From Gynuella sunshinyii YC6258 (GTDB lineage: Bacteria > Pseudomonadota > Gammaproteobacteria > Pseudomonadales > Natronospirillaceae): 64,000 nucleotides of DNA. Every line of letters begins with the position of its first letter. The stretch's first letter is position 1. A model generated the notes under the pieces. That model had not been told where the DNA came from and made no database searches. It saw only the letters and a program-made list of their open reading frames with translations. The stretch covers positions 968,593 through 1,032,592 of the forward strand of contig NZ_CP007142.1 in the NCBI RefSeq assembly GCF_000940805.1, given 5' to 3'. A program made the position numbers and the translations under genes. Of this stretch, positions 9,627 through 20,228 are shown piece after piece.

Positions 9627-9834
9627 GTAAGGGCTTTTTCTCTTATTTTTGATCGGTGCCGGCTTATCTGCTGTTCAATAGGCACCGGGCTAATATTCAT
9701 GAGTTCCGTCAAGCTGTCAAATTCTCCATGTATTCAGTTTGTTTAGCCATAATGTGGATCAATATCAAAGCCGTTGATTTTGCCTGTCATTCACTTTTTT
9801 CTGTAGGCCAAACAGCAATGCCTATACTGAGATT

Positions 9835-12708
9835 ATGCAAGCATACAATATCGTAAAGAAAATTGCCGACGGTGGTCTGGATTACCCTTCTATGACTGAA
9901 TTGGGTAAGCGTTTTCGTGCCGTCAATGAAGGTCGGTTGGAGCGCTTGCGTAGCGGTATGCAAAATACCCAGCAGCAATTTCTGGAACTGCTGCCAATGC
10001 TGTTCCACGTCAATCATCATCTGTTGCCAGGCTGGATTGAGGATGATGTGCCCAAGGGGGTGTCCTTTTACTATCCGGATCGTACGGTGCTGTCATCTTT
10101 GGGTCAGATCAGTCGCAGTTACCGTTACAAGCAGCCAAATCAGTTGAATGGTGATATTTCCAGTATTTTTCTGATGGGGTCGACCGGGACTATCGGGCAA
10201 AGCAGCCAGAGTGATCTGGATATCTGGGTATGTCATGTTGCTGGTCTGTCGGCGGAAAAAATATATCTGCTTGAGCAAAAAGCCGAACTGATTTCCGAAT
10301 GGGCCATGGGAATGAATCTGGAGGTGCATTTCTTTGTCATGGATGCCCATGCCTTCAAAGTTGGCAGTAAAGGCAGGCTGAGTTCCGAAAATGCCGGATC
10401 TACCCAACACTATCTATTGCTCGACGAGTTTTATCGTTCCCATATTCTGATCGCCGGGGCTGAGCCCGCCTGGTGGTTGGTGCCGCCTTATGAGGAGCAT
10501 CTCTACAATCAGCATGTCAGACATAATATAGACAGTGGGTTTTTGAATTACGGCGCCACTATTGATTTTGGCGGAGTGCCCAGAATACCTGTGGATGAGT
10601 TTGTCGGTGCGGGCATGTGGCATTTGTACAAAGGCATTGATGCGCCCTATAAATCACTGTTGAAACTGATGTTGCTGGAGCTCTATGCATTCAGTTTTCC
10701 TAAAGCCCAGTGTCTGTGTCTGGATTTCAAACAGGCAGTTTATGATTTCAAACTGAATCTGGATGAACTTGATCCTTATGTCATGTTGTACCGGCGGCTG
10801 GAGCGCTATCTGCTGAGTCGAAAACAGACGGTGCGACTTGAACTGGTCAGACGGGCATTTTATTTCAAAATCGGCATCTCCCTGTCACGGAAATCCAGAT
10901 CCCCCAGCTGGCGCCGGATACTGATTGATCGTCTGACGGTCGAATGGGGGTGGTCGGCCCAACACATCGCCCATCTCGACAACAAAGAGCAATGGGGAAT
11001 AGATGATGTGATTCGGGAGCAGAAAGTACTGATTGCTGAATTGACTCACAGCTACCGCTTTCTGACTCAGATTGCCCAGAAGATTAAAGCCTCCAGTAAA
11101 CTCAGAAAACAGGAAATGCTGATACTCGGCCGTAAGTTATCGGCTGCATTTGATCGAAAGCCCGGCAAAATTGAAATCATCAACTCTACCGTCAGCGCTG
11201 ATCTGAGTCGCGAAAAGCTGACTGTGCATCAGTTGCAGAGCGAGCAGCCTGAACAATCACTGTGGGGAGCTTACTGTAATCAATTAACCCGCATGGGCAG
11301 CAATCCACCGCAGCCATTAAAACATTCAAGCAGTCTTATTGAAGTCATGATCTGGAGTTATTTTAATGGGCTGCTCGATGCACATATCAATATACCAGTA
11401 TTCACGCTGTTGGAAGATGACAGCATCACGCTGACCGATTACGAGCTGAAAGAGATCATCAATAGTTTTCGTTATCACTTCCGTAAACCATTGAAAGCCG
11501 TTCCGCAGGAAGTGTTCGTCTATAAGTCGTGTCCGGTCAAAACTATTCTTTATGTTAATGTCGCCCGTGATCCCATGGCTCATCTGAGTGCCCGTGGTCT
11601 GCAAAAAATCAGTAACCGAACGGATTCGTTGGATTTCAGCTCGCTGCGTGAAAATCTGGTGCAAACCCTTGACCTGGTAGTGCTCAATAGCTGGAACGAA
11701 GTACATGTATCCCGCTTCGATTTGCATGACGATACGCTGGTGCAGTGCCTGCTTTTTTTATTGAACAGCATCGCTATGAGTGCTTCAAAGCAAATGCCGG
11801 AATTTGAAGCGCTGTGCTTCAGCGTGACTCGTCCGGCGGCGATTGCCAATCGCGTTCAGCAGCTGTTTCGTGATGTCTTGCGGTATTTCCTTCTGGACCA
11901 CCAGAACGTGCCAGGCCGTTATGTATTCGGCTACGAAGATAAAATCTGTGTGATCAGTTTTGACCGACATAAATTCACTTCGATACAGGTGGATACCCAG
12001 CAGGAATTTATCGAAATGTTAGCTCAGGAGCGCCCGGAGTTTTCACCAATAAGGTTGGACCGGTATTCACTGTCTGAGAACCGCGAGTTGCGTATGATCC
12101 TGAGTAATAGTCACCTTCGGGGGATTCAGGTGTATTTTCGCCGGTTGGCCGGGCAACGGGCGATAATCCATGTAGTGGATGAATATGGTTCGCTGTTTTC
12201 TTATCAGATACCGTTTCTAAGTGTAAAGACGTTGATTAAACCGTTATACCGTTTTTTACGGATTATTGAGTATCGAAAAAATACAGATGGGGGTTCCGAA
12301 ACACCCATTGCCCAGGAAATATTCTTTTATGAGTATCTGGAAAACACGCAGGACCGTACCGCCAGGCTGATACGGCGCAGAACCGAGTCGGATTTTACGG
12401 ATTCGGATTTTTACAATATCCGGGCATTGGTCAGAAAGGAGCATGACGGTAATATTCATTACACGGTACTGGTGGGGGAGCGGGAGTTTGATTCATTGAC
12501 TCTTGGGCAGTCGTTCTATGTAACCGTTGCGAAGGCATTGTCAGAGACGAACCAGCTGCATGAAAGGCAGCTTTGTTATGTAACTGATCTGGAGCTGGCT
12601 GATGAAATCAAAGCCGATCTGCCGTTCGGCAGGGTACAGACGATTCATTATTTTCAATATAAATACCGTCTTGAGTCACGGATCAATTCGGTACTGAACA
12701 AATTGTAA
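9835..12708 (+). CDS. cyaA: Class I adenylate cyclase
   Basis: The 957-residue protein is a full-length enterobacterial-type (class I) adenylate cyclase, which makes cyclic AMP from ATP in the cytoplasm for the CRP regulator. The N-terminal catalytic half has the nucleotidyltransferase signature: G115-S116 in LMGSTGTIG, then D127 and D129 in SDLDIWVCH. The C-terminal half is the regulatory region that responds to the glucose phosphotransferase system in enterics. ATG 9835 is the first plausible start. A TATACT sequence at 9823-9828 may be a -10 element but would leave almost no leader. Confidence 0.96.
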   Translation: MQAYNIVKKIADGGLDYPSMTELGKRFRAVNEGRLERLRSGMQNTQQQFLELLPMLFHVNHHLLPGWIEDDVPKGVSFYYPDRTVLSSLGQISRSYRYKQPNQLNGDISSIFLMGSTGTIGQSSQSDLDIWVCHVAGLSAEKIYLLEQKAELISEWAMGMNLEVHFFVMDAHAFKVGSKGRLSSENAGSTQHYLLLDEFYRSHILIAGAEPAWWLVPPYEEHLYNQHVRHNIDSGFLNYGATIDFGGVPRIPVDEFVGAGMWHLYKGIDAPYKSLLKLMLLELYAFSFPKAQCLCLDFKQAVYDFKLNLDELDPYVMLYRRLERYLLSRKQTVRLELVRRAFYFKIGISLSRKSRSPSWRRILIDRLTVEWGWSAQHIAHLDNKEQWGIDDVIREQKVLIAELTHSYRFLTQIAQKIKASSKLRKQEMLILGRKLSAAFDRKPGKIEIINSTVSADLSREKLTVHQLQSEQPEQSLWGAYCNQLTRMGSNPPQPLKHSSSLIEVMIWSYFNGLLDAHINIPVFTLLEDDSITLTDYELKEIINSFRYHFRKPLKAVPQEVFVYKSCPVKTILYVNVARDPMAHLSARGLQKISNRTDSLDFSSLRENLVQTLDLVVLNSWNEVHVSRFDLHDDTLVQCLLFLLNSIAMSASKQMPEFEALCFSVTRPAAIANRVQQLFRDVLRYFLLDHQNVPGRYVFGYEDKICVISFDRHKFTSIQVDTQQEFIEMLAQERPEFSPIRLDRYSLSENRELRMILSNSHLRGIQVYFRRLAGQRAIIHVVDEYGSLFSYQIPFLSVKTLIKPLYRFLRIIEYRKNTDGGSETPIAQEIFFYEYLENTQDRTARLIRRRTESDFTDSDFYNIRALVRKEHDGNIHYTVLVGEREFDSLTLGQSFYVTVAKALSETNQLHERQLCYVTDLELADEIKADLPFGRVQTIHYFQYKYRLESRINSVLNKL

Positions 12709-12909
12709 ATTTGTGGTTACAAATGTCAGTTGTGTGCCAAAAAAATATCACATGTTTGGGTTTTCGGACGTCATATTTATGCTTTATCAGATTGATTGTT
12801 CATTATTGCTAAAAGGCATGACGTGTCTCTCAGTTTGATGATTTATATCCAAAAAAAATACCTGTTTCGGCTAATATAATGGTATTTCCAATTCCTTAGA
12901 GTGTGTGCA

Positions 12910-15069
12910 ATGAGTAGTAATGTCGACACCAACATCGTCATGCTGAAAACGGCTCATAAGCTCGACAAGCTACCGGAGGCTCGCATTACGCCTGCAGCAA
13001 AATTGATTCAGGATTATTTACTGGAGCAGATGCAGCTTTGCCTGAAGGACTTATTCGAGAACGCAGATGATTTGTTGTTTGAGATTGCTGAAAAAGCAGG
13101 TTCCGGAAGCGAGCAGGCGCGTTATTTTGATGCAATGCGTGGATTGAGAGTCCGTCGGAAGATTATCGATGCCCAGTTTGCGAGCAAGGTTCGCGAACAG
13201 GTATCCGATTGCCTGAATAAAGTTTTGAATGATGCCGCAGGTCTGAAGGAACGTACTGTTGAGTTGGGTATCGTTGATAATGATCAAATGGAACGGGCGG
13301 TTGCGATTGAGTCTATGGCCGCCAAAGCAATTGATGCCTCAGGTGATGCCTGGTTGTCTTTTCGTGAACGTTTAAATCAGGTATTGCCGGTTAAATCCTA
13401 CAGCAAAAACGAGTGTCCTCTCAGCCCGTATCAATTTGGCGACAGTTTCTTCAGCTCGATCGATTTTGATGACTGGGATATGAAGGTCAAACTGATTCTG
13501 TTCAAGCTGTATGACCATCATATAGGCAAGCAGTTACCGGAGATGTACTTCGAGGCCAATGAAAAACTGCGCGATCAGGGTATCTTACCGGATCTTGATA
13601 TCAGTCATTTGCGTAGTCGCGCCCGTCGTCCAGCTATTAACGCTAATTATCTGCAGAACCTGATGGCTGCCAGCCGTGGTGAGGGCAGTTTGGATATGGA
13701 GCGCGGTCAGCAGAATGGGTGGCAGGGTGATTCCATGCCAGTGACAGGAGGTGCCGGTTTTCAGGCGGCCTACCTGATGCCAAACCTGAATCAGTTGCAG
13801 CAGAGCGTTGTTTCCACTTCATCCAATTTACCTGTGGCACCCGCTGAGCTGAAACAATGGTCTCAGAACATCACCCAGCAGGTGCTGGAAAGCGCGAAGT
13901 CGCCGATTGATTCCGACATTATTAATCTAGTGGCTATGCTGTTCGAGTTTATTCTCGAGGAGCGGGATCTGCTGCCACAAATGAAGCAGCTCATGGCACG
14001 TATGCAGATACCTATTATTAAGGTAGCGTTACTTGAGCGTTCTTTCTTCGATGATAACCAGCATGTTGCTCGTCGGTTGCTGAACATAATGACCCGTTCG
14101 GCGGTTGGTTGGCAGGCCGATGAAAGAATCGACGAAGATCCTATGCTGGCGTATATGGAAGACATTGTGACTCGTCTTACCAAAGAGTTTGACGATGATC
14201 TCCAGATTTTTCATGAAGAATTGCAGAAATTTGAAAGCTTCCTCGATGAATATCAGCATAAGCGGGTAATTTATGAGGCCCGTTTGACGACTGCAGAAGT
14301 GCAGCGTTATGAAGAGGAAAAACAGCGAGATTGGGCCCGTGAATTTCTGAATGAGGTTTTGGATGTGGCTGTGATTCCCGAAGCCATTCAGAAACTGTTA
14401 TCGACTCATTGGTATAAAGTGCTGTATCACACCTATTCCCGACATGGCGAGGGTGATCAGTGGCGCAATGCCAAGCGGGTGGTGACGGAGCTGGTCTGGA
14501 GCCTGCAGCCCGGTGTAACAACTCATTCCCGTGAACGGTTTTTTGCGGTTACCCCCAAAATTCTGTTGGCGTTGCGGAAAGGTTTGACGGCCTTGAAGCT
14601 GGATAATGGTGAGATTTCCCGTTGGATGAGCATGATCGACGATCTGCATCTGCAGGAGATTTCCAAACATGAAGCACCAAAACCGGAAGTGACCAGACAG
14701 TTTCAGAAGGTTCAGCATGAACTGAAGCAGGCACAGATCAAACCTGCCAGCAGTTTTGAGCCTGAGCCTGAGCCGGTGGTGCCGGAATCTGTTGATTATC
14801 TTGCTCGCGCCCGTTCATTGCAGCAGGGGTTGTGGTATGAGTTGTTGCAGATGAACGGTAAGTGGTTACGTTGTCACCTGTTAACCGTTCTTGGTGATGG
14901 TGAGCGCTTTATTTTCACCGATAGAACCGGTGAGAAAGTAGCTGATCGTTCGCTGTATGGTTTGGCAACGGCAATGGCCAATGGCAAGTTCCGGCAGATT
15001 GATGATCAGCCGATTATTGATCGGGCTCTGGATACTGTCATTGATCAGCTAAGCTCACAAGCAGTCTGA
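12910..15069 (+). CDS. DUF1631-family protein
   Basis: A cytoplasmic protein of 719 residues from ATG 12910, placed 8 bases after a TTAGAG site; a GTG at 12901 is in frame but less well placed. The sequence is rich in charged helices and matches my memory of the DUF1631 family, sometimes misannotated as thymidine phosphorylase. The last 100 residues (LQQGLWYELLQMNGKWLRC, then FIFTDRTGEKVADRSLYGLATAM) look like a small PilZ-like beta domain, which in other proteins binds cyclic-di-GMP; this is an inference from pattern, and the usual RxxxR motif is not evident. It follows cyaA by 201 bp. Confidence 0.75.
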   Translation: MSSNVDTNIVMLKTAHKLDKLPEARITPAAKLIQDYLLEQMQLCLKDLFENADDLLFEIAEKAGSGSEQARYFDAMRGLRVRRKIIDAQFASKVREQVSDCLNKVLNDAAGLKERTVELGIVDNDQMERAVAIESMAAKAIDASGDAWLSFRERLNQVLPVKSYSKNECPLSPYQFGDSFFSSIDFDDWDMKVKLILFKLYDHHIGKQLPEMYFEANEKLRDQGILPDLDISHLRSRARRPAINANYLQNLMAASRGEGSLDMERGQQNGWQGDSMPVTGGAGFQAAYLMPNLNQLQQSVVSTSSNLPVAPAELKQWSQNITQQVLESAKSPIDSDIINLVAMLFEFILEERDLLPQMKQLMARMQIPIIKVALLERSFFDDNQHVARRLLNIMTRSAVGWQADERIDEDPMLAYMEDIVTRLTKEFDDDLQIFHEELQKFESFLDEYQHKRVIYEARLTTAEVQRYEEEKQRDWAREFLNEVLDVAVIPEAIQKLLSTHWYKVLYHTYSRHGEGDQWRNAKRVVTELVWSLQPGVTTHSRERFFAVTPKILLALRKGLTALKLDNGEISRWMSMIDDLHLQEISKHEAPKPEVTRQFQKVQHELKQAQIKPASSFEPEPEPVVPESVDYLARARSLQQGLWYELLQMNGKWLRCHLLTVLGDGERFIFTDRTGEKVADRSLYGLATAMANGKFRQIDDQPIIDRALDTVIDQLSSQAV

Positions 15070-15087
15070 GCGACTATACTTATTAAA

Positions 15088-15120
15088 GGGAGAGACTTCG
15101 GGATCTGAGCCGAAGTTTCC
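15088..15120 (+). terminator. Stem-loop after the DUF1631 gene
   Basis: GGGA, GAG, then ACTTCGG pair with CCGAAGT, T, TCCC around a 7-base loop. No T run follows, so it is a possible transcript end or RNA-stability hairpin and not a classical terminator. Confidence 0.4.
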
Positions 15121-15327
15121 CATGCAGTAGATCAGTCCGTCTTGGCGGGTAGTCACAACCACAGCAACTTCCTTTCATCTACAGCATAAATGGTTGGTTT
15201 ATCGCTGTTCACCATTTTTCAGTAGATTGTTCCCAGTCAATTGCTATCCCTGCACAATTCCTATAGTTATCCTTTATCTTGGTTATAGTAGCGTTTATAT
15301 CAACGTTTGATTGATTAATAGACTAAA

Positions 15328-15349
15328 CTTTTGACCAATCGGTCAAAAG
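15328..15349. promoter_or_regulatory. Perfect inverted repeat upstream of deoC, candidate operator
   Basis: CTTTTGACC and its exact complement GGTCAAAAG are separated by AATC, giving 9-bp arms about 250 bp before the deoC start. TTGACC-N4-GGTCAA palindromes are common among TetR-type operators. E. coli deo is controlled by DeoR and CytR, whose sites look different, so the bound regulator is unknown. Confidence 0.5.
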
Positions 15350-15600
15350 ATGTCGATTTTCTTGTTGCCTTCAGTAGAATCACGGTGCCAAACCGTGCTG
15401 GGTTATTGAGGTCGCGGCAAAATGTTCCGGTTAATGATGAGCGCTAGGAAAGCATTTTCGTGGGCGGAAAGTTCAGACAAACTTCTGAAAATCCTTAAAA
15501 CAGATGGTTTTGCCTGGTTTTTCAGAGATGAAAGCACAAATGGGTCAAGCTGGTCTCTCTGTGCATCAGTTGAATAGTCAAATTTGAAGGCGAACAGACA

Positions 15601-16362
15601 ATGAGTGATATACAACAGGTAGCGAAAACTGCTATTTCCTTAATGGATTTAACTTCTCTGAATGATAATGATACAGATGACGTCATTGTCCGTCTGTGCC
15701 GTGCAGCCAGAACACCCGCTGGCAATGTTGCGGCAGTTTGTGTTTACCCGGCATTTATCAAAACAGCACGGCAAGAGTTGATGGGTAGTGACATCAAAAT
15801 TGCCACAGTCACGAATTTTCCTCACGGTAGTAATAATATTGAAGCTTCAGTCCAAGAGACGCTGCAGGCCGTGGCTGATGGAGCGGATGAAATAGATATT
15901 GTATTCCCCTATCAAAGCCTGATAGCCGGCGATGCCGGCATCGGCGCCGAACTGGTAAAAGCCCACCGTGAGGCTTGTGCAGATCATGCTGCGCTCAAAG
16001 TGATTATTGAAAGCGGCGTGCTGGAAAAGCCCGAGTTGATTCGCCGGGCCAGTGAAATCAGTATTGAAGCAGGTGCCGACTTTATTAAGACATCGACTGG
16101 AAAAGTCCACGTTAACGCGACTCCGGAAGCAGCCAGAATTATGATGGAATGTATCCGTGCGTCCGGACGTGATGTCGGGTTCAAGGCAGCCGGAGGTGTC
16201 AGAACTGTTGAAGAAGCAAAGATTTATCTCGACAGTGCTGTCGAGATTATGGGAGAAAACTGGATATCTGCCAGACACTTTCGGTTTGGTGCCAGCAGTC
16301 TTCTGAACAATTTATTGCAGACATTGGGTCTGCAGACAAACAATCAGGGTGGAAGTTACTAG
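15601..16362 (+). CDS. deoC: Deoxyribose-phosphate aldolase
   Basis: The 253-residue enzyme splits 2-deoxyribose 5-phosphate into acetaldehyde and glyceraldehyde 3-phosphate. The Schiff-base lysine is Lys163 in DFIKTSTGK and the second active-site lysine is Lys195 in GFKAAGGVR, as in E. coli DeoC (Lys167, Lys201). [10 protein letters not shown] is also family-typical. It is the first gene of a five-gene operon for deoxynucleoside use; deoA starts 1 bp after its stop codon. A GAAGG ribosome site precedes ATG 15601. Confidence 0.96.
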   Translation: MSDIQQVAKTAISLMDLTSLNDNDTDDVIVRLCRAARTPAGNVAAVCVYPAFIKTARQELMGSDIKIATVTNFPHGSNNIEASVQETLQAVADGADEIDIVFPYQSLIAGDAGIGAELVKAHREACADHAALKVIIESGVLEKPELIRRASEISIEAGADFIKTSTGKVHVNATPEAARIMMECIRASGRDVGFKAAGGVRTVEEAKIYLDSAVEIMGENWISARHFRFGASSLLNNLLQTLGLQTNNQGGSY

Positions 16363-16363
16363 T

Positions 16364-17677
16364 ATGTTTATCCCGCAGGAATTTATTCGCGCGAAACGCG
16401 ATCAACAATCACTGGTCAAAGCGGATATTGATGCATTTGTACAAGGGATTACTGACGGCACCGTTACCGAAGCGCAAATAGCGGCATTTGCAATGGCGGT
16501 ATATTTCAATGGTCTGAGTCTGGAAGAGACGGCCAATCTGACCCTTGCCATGCGGGACTCCGGAGATACGATGCAGTGGGATCTGCCCGGGCCTGTGCTG
16601 GATAAACACTCCACCGGTGGTGTTGGTGATATGGTCAGTCTTATGCTGGGTCCAATTGTCGCCGCCTGTGGTGCCTATGTGCCAATGATTACTGGCCGTG
16701 GTCTGGGTCACAGTGGCGGAACCTTGGATAAACTGGAAAGTATTCCAGGCTTTAATGCCAAGCCGGATAATGATCTGTTCCGTAAATGTGTAACCGAGCT
16801 GGGAGTCTGTATTATCGGTCAAACCCAGCGTCTGGCACCTGCAGATCAACGTTTCTATGCCACTCGCGATGTCACTGCGACAGTCGAATCAGTACGCTTG
16901 ATCACTGCATCCATTTTGTCGAAGAAGCTGTCAGAAGGTCTTGATGGTCTGGTTATGGATGTTAAGTTTGGGAACGGTGCGTTTATGTCCGATATCGGTC
17001 AGGGTATGGAACTGGCTGAAAGCATCGTTGCCGTTGCCCGCCAGGCTGGAGTGAAAACTCATGCTGTACTAACTGATATGAGCAGCCCACTGGCATGGAC
17101 GGCGGGTAATGCCGTTGAGATTCGGGAAACCATTGATTTCCTGCGTAATGAAAATGTGAATCAGGGGTTAAAACAGGTCACTATGACCCTGGCGGCGGAA
17201 ATGCTTTTGGCAGGCAATCTGGTGCAAAGTCGCGAAGAGGGGTTTACCAAGGCTGAGCAGGCGTTGGCTTCCGGTAAGGCTCTGGAACTGTTTGCCAGGA
17301 TGGTCACGCGGCTGGGCGGACCAGCGGATTTCATCGAAAGACGGGAAAATTATCTGCCTCAGGCGGCTGTCGTAAAACCGGTTCTGGCAGAGCAGGCTGG
17401 TGTCGTTAGTGCCTATGATACTCGTGCTGTCGGTATGGGGGTTGTTGCTCTGGGCGGAGGACGGGTTCGTTCGCAGGATCCGATTAACCATTCCGTTGGT
17501 TATGCGGACATTCTGGAAATTGGTACAACGGTTAACGCTGGTGATCCTCTGGTGACTATCCTGGCCAGTGATGAGGCAAGTTGGGAAGATGCGAAAAGAA
17601 GATTTCTTGCTGCGGTCACGTTGACGCAGGAAAGCGGTATTAAACGGGTGGACCGAATTAATACGATCATTGATTAG
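16364..17677 (+). CDS. deoA: Thymidine phosphorylase
   Basis: The 437-residue product converts thymidine and phosphate to thymine and deoxyribose 1-phosphate. The phosphate-binding and signature region reads [10 protein letters not shown], followed by [18 protein letters not shown]; length matches E. coli DeoA (440). ATG 16364 sits one base after the deoC stop and 6 bases after GGTGGAAG; an upstream in-frame start at 16349 would overlap deoC. Cytoplasmic, in operon with deoC and deoB. Confidence 0.96.
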   Translation: MFIPQEFIRAKRDQQSLVKADIDAFVQGITDGTVTEAQIAAFAMAVYFNGLSLEETANLTLAMRDSGDTMQWDLPGPVLDKHSTGGVGDMVSLMLGPIVAACGAYVPMITGRGLGHSGGTLDKLESIPGFNAKPDNDLFRKCVTELGVCIIGQTQRLAPADQRFYATRDVTATVESVRLITASILSKKLSEGLDGLVMDVKFGNGAFMSDIGQGMELAESIVAVARQAGVKTHAVLTDMSSPLAWTAGNAVEIRETIDFLRNENVNQGLKQVTMTLAAEMLLAGNLVQSREEGFTKAEQALASGKALELFARMVTRLGGPADFIERRENYLPQAAVVKPVLAEQAGVVSAYDTRAVGMGVVALGGGRVRSQDPINHSVGYADILEIGTTVNAGDPLVTILASDEASWEDAKRRFLAAVTLTQESGIKRVDRINTIID

Positions 17678-17688
17678 CGGGTATGCAT

Positions 17689-18915
17689 ATGAGCAGAGCA
17701 ATTATTCTGGTATTGGACAGCTTTGGCATTGGAGCAACCGAAGATGCCGAAACATTTGGTGATCAAGGGGCCAATACGCTGCTGCACATTGCTGAGCAAT
17801 GTGCCACGGGGAAATGTGAAAATGGCCGCAGCGGCAAGTTGACATTACCCAATCTGAGCCGTTTGGGGCTGGGCAAGGCAGCGAAGGAAAGCAGTGGTTT
17901 CTTTCCTCAGGGGCTGGATCCGAATGCTGACATTGTTGGTGCTTACGGTTATGCGAAAGAGCTGAGTTCCGGTAAAGACACTCCGTCTGGGCACTGGGAA
18001 ATTGCCGGAGTGCCGGTGCTTTTCGAGTGGGGCTATTTCGCTGATAAAGAAGCCTCATTCCCGCAGGAGTTGCTTGAGGCTTTGGTGGAGAAAGCAAAAT
18101 TACCCGGTATTCTGGGAAATTGTCATGCATCCGGTACCGACATCATTGCCCAGCTCGGCGAAGAGCATATGAAGACCGGCCGGCCGATCTGTTATACCAG
18201 CGCCGATTCAGTCTTCCAGATTGCAGCTCATGAGGAAACCTTTGGTCTTGATCGTTTATATGAGTTGTGCGAAATCGCCCGTGAGTTGGTGGACCCTTAC
18301 AATATTGGCCGGGTGATTGCGCGTCCTTTTATTGGCACTGATGCGGGTAACTTCGAACGCACCGGCAATCGTCGTGATTTGGCGGTGCCACCACCAGCTC
18401 CCACGGTATTGGATTATTTGCACAACTCAGGTGGGGAAGTTATTTCTATTGGCAAGATCGCTGATATCTATGCTCATCAGGGCATTACTAAAAAATTCAA
18501 AGCCAACGGTTTGGAGGCGTTAGTCCAGGAGACTCTGCGACAGATGCAGCAACCAGCACACGAGAAAGGCACAATCATATTCACCAATCTGGTGGATTTT
18601 GACATGTTGTATGGCCATCGTCGTGATGCTAACGGATATGCCAGAGCTCTGGAGCAGTTCGATGCCATGTTGCCGGGCATAATGGCAGCGATGCGTTCAG
18701 ACGATATTCTGATTCTTACCGCTGATCATGGCTGTGATCCGACCTGGCCAGGTTCCGATCATACCCGTGAACATATTCCGGTGTTGGCATACGGACAGCG
18801 TATTAAGCCTGGGGATTTAGGCAAAAGAGAATCCTTTGCTGATATTGGCCAGTCATTGGCATCCTATTTCAATTTACCTGCCATGGAATATGGCAAGTCA
18901 TTCATCAATTACTAA
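17689..18915 (+). CDS. deoB: Phosphopentomutase
   Basis: A 408-residue metalloenzyme that interconverts (deoxy)ribose 1-phosphate and 5-phosphate, linking the phosphorylases DeoA and DeoD to the aldolase DeoC. Alkaline-phosphatase superfamily metal motifs are present: VLDSFGIGA at the N terminus, [20 protein letters not shown] around the phosphorylated Thr, and [19 protein letters not shown] near the C terminus. ATG 17689 is 7 bases after GCGGG; ATG 17683 is two codons upstream. Eleven bp separate it from deoD. Confidence 0.96.
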   Translation: MSRAIILVLDSFGIGATEDAETFGDQGANTLLHIAEQCATGKCENGRSGKLTLPNLSRLGLGKAAKESSGFFPQGLDPNADIVGAYGYAKELSSGKDTPSGHWEIAGVPVLFEWGYFADKEASFPQELLEALVEKAKLPGILGNCHASGTDIIAQLGEEHMKTGRPICYTSADSVFQIAAHEETFGLDRLYELCEIARELVDPYNIGRVIARPFIGTDAGNFERTGNRRDLAVPPPAPTVLDYLHNSGGEVISIGKIADIYAHQGITKKFKANGLEALVQETLRQMQQPAHEKGTIIFTNLVDFDMLYGHRRDANGYARALEQFDAMLPGIMAAMRSDDILILTADHGCDPTWPGSDHTREHIPVLAYGQRIKPGDLGKRESFADIGQSLASYFNLPAMEYGKSFINY

Positions 18916-18926
18916 CGGGAACTACT

Positions 18927-19652
18927 ATGTCAACACCTCATATTGCAGCTCAACCTGGCGATTTTGCTGAAACCGTATTGATGCCTGGCGATCCACTACG
19001 CGCCAAGTATATTGCTGAAACTTTTTTCACTGAAATTCAACAGGTGAATGAAGTCAGAAATATGTTTGGTTATACCGGTCTGTACAAAGGGCATCGGATA
19101 TCCGTGATGGGATCCGGTATGGGTGTGCCTTCGATCTCGATATATGCCCATGAGTTGTACAGCCAGTTTGGTGTAAAAAACATCATTCGTGTCGGTACCT
19201 GTGGTGGTCTGCATGAAGACGTTAAAATCCGTGATGTGGTGATTGCCCAGTCTGCCAGTACTGATTCCAATGTTAACCGGACCCGCTTTAGAGGTTATGA
19301 CTTCTCTGCTGCTGCCAGTTACAGTCTGCTTGAGCCGGCTGTACAGGCGGCTCGTCAACATGGTGCACGCGTACATGTTGGTGGCGTATTCACGGCAGAT
19401 CTGTTTTATTCTCCTGACAATGAGATTCTGGGGCTGGCAGCCAGCAAAGGACATTACGGTGTAGAGATGGAAGCTGCCGGACTTTATGGCGTTGCCGCTG
19501 ACAACGGATGTAATGCATTGGCTATTTGTACCGTCAGCGATCACATCATTACAGGTGAGAAAACGTCACCGGAAGAACGTCAAAGCACCTTCAATGATAT
19601 GATCGAAATTGCCCTGGATTCTGTGTTGATTCGTGAGAAAGGTGATATATGA
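18927..19652 (+). CDS. deoD: Purine nucleoside phosphorylase, DeoD type
   Basis: The 241-residue protein is a hexameric (DeoD-type) phosphorylase that releases purine bases from (deoxy)ribonucleosides. Family markers are [14 protein letters not shown] with His5, [13 protein letters not shown] (phosphate site), [17 protein letters not shown] and the catalytic Asp in CTVSDH. It overlaps cdd by four bases (ATGA), so the two are translationally coupled. Operon with deoCAB. Confidence 0.97.
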   Translation: MSTPHIAAQPGDFAETVLMPGDPLRAKYIAETFFTEIQQVNEVRNMFGYTGLYKGHRISVMGSGMGVPSISIYAHELYSQFGVKNIIRVGTCGGLHEDVKIRDVVIAQSASTDSNVNRTRFRGYDFSAAASYSLLEPAVQAARQHGARVHVGGVFTADLFYSPDNEILGLAASKGHYGVEMEAAGLYGVAADNGCNALAICTVSDHIITGEKTSPEERQSTFNDMIEIALDSVLIREKGDI

Positions 19653-20047
19653 ATGCAGCACTGATCAAGCTGCGTGAGGCTGCCAAGGAAGCAGCCGTTC
19701 ATGCTTATGTTCCCTACAGCAGGTTCCCGGTGGGGGCCGCGATTGAGTTGACGGAAGAGGGTCAGTATTTACAGGGTTGTAACGTCGAAAATTCTGCATA
19801 CTCCATGGCCATCTGCGCCGAGCGTAATGCGCTGGTGCAGTCGGTGGCCAAAGGTGTTCCACCGGGAACACTGAAAACCATGGGGATTTATATGCCCGGT
19901 GAAGCCTTGTATTCCCCCTGTGGCGCCTGTCGTCAGATGATCCTCGAACTAATGGCCGAAGATGCTGTGATCTATGCGTTCTGCGATAGTGCGGAGTTCA
20001 AGCAATGGACCAAGTTCGAGTTATTGCCTGACGGCTTTGCGCTCTAA
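19649..20047 (+). CDS. cdd: Cytidine deaminase
   Basis: The 132-residue product is the short tetrameric type, unlike the long E. coli enzyme. Zinc and catalytic residues are in CAERNA (Cys, Glu) and PCGACRQ (two Cys). It deaminates cytidine and deoxycytidine to uridine forms. It starts in the overlap ATGA with deoD and closes the deo operon, feeding pyrimidine nucleosides into it. Confidence 0.96.
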   Translation: MNAALIKLREAAKEAAVHAYVPYSRFPVGAAIELTEEGQYLQGCNVENSAYSMAICAERNALVQSVAKGVPPGTLKTMGIYMPGEALYSPCGACRQMILELMAEDAVIYAFCDSAEFKQWTKFELLPDGFAL

Positions 20048-20071
20048 CCCTGCCGGGCAGGATATGTGATT

Positions 20072-20098
20072 CTGCGGACAAGTTGAATTGCTCCGCAG
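20072..20098 (+). terminator. Stem-loop after the deo-cdd operon
   Basis: CTGCGGA pairs exactly with TCCGCAG over a 13-base loop, 24 bp after the cdd stop. An adjacent CCTGCC-G-GGCAGG palindrome lies at about 20049. No T run follows, so it is only a candidate transcript end. Confidence 0.4.
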
Positions 20099-20228
20099 AT
20101 CATTATTCTGTAACGAAAACATCCCGGATTCCTTCTTTCCTTGTGATAAAATCTGCTGCCGTTGGGTGGTAACTGGGGTAAATCCAGATGATCTACCTTC
20201 GCCCGTTATCTACAAGGACCTTTATAAG

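Larger units (their letters stand above)
15070..15600. other. 531-bp intergenic region upstream of the deo operon
   Basis: The stretch between the DUF1631 gene and deoC has no convincing gene. It contains a stem-loop at 15088-15120, a perfect inverted repeat at 15328-15349 that could be an operator, and AT-rich sequence around 15240-15360 suited to a promoter. A 70-codon minus-strand frame at 15403-15615 overlaps the deoC start and has no recognisable features. Confidence 0.6.

Noticed and set aside
15403-15615. 70-codon minus-strand frame upstream of deoC
   Set aside because: It overlaps the deoC start, lacks a good ribosome site and looks like composition noise.
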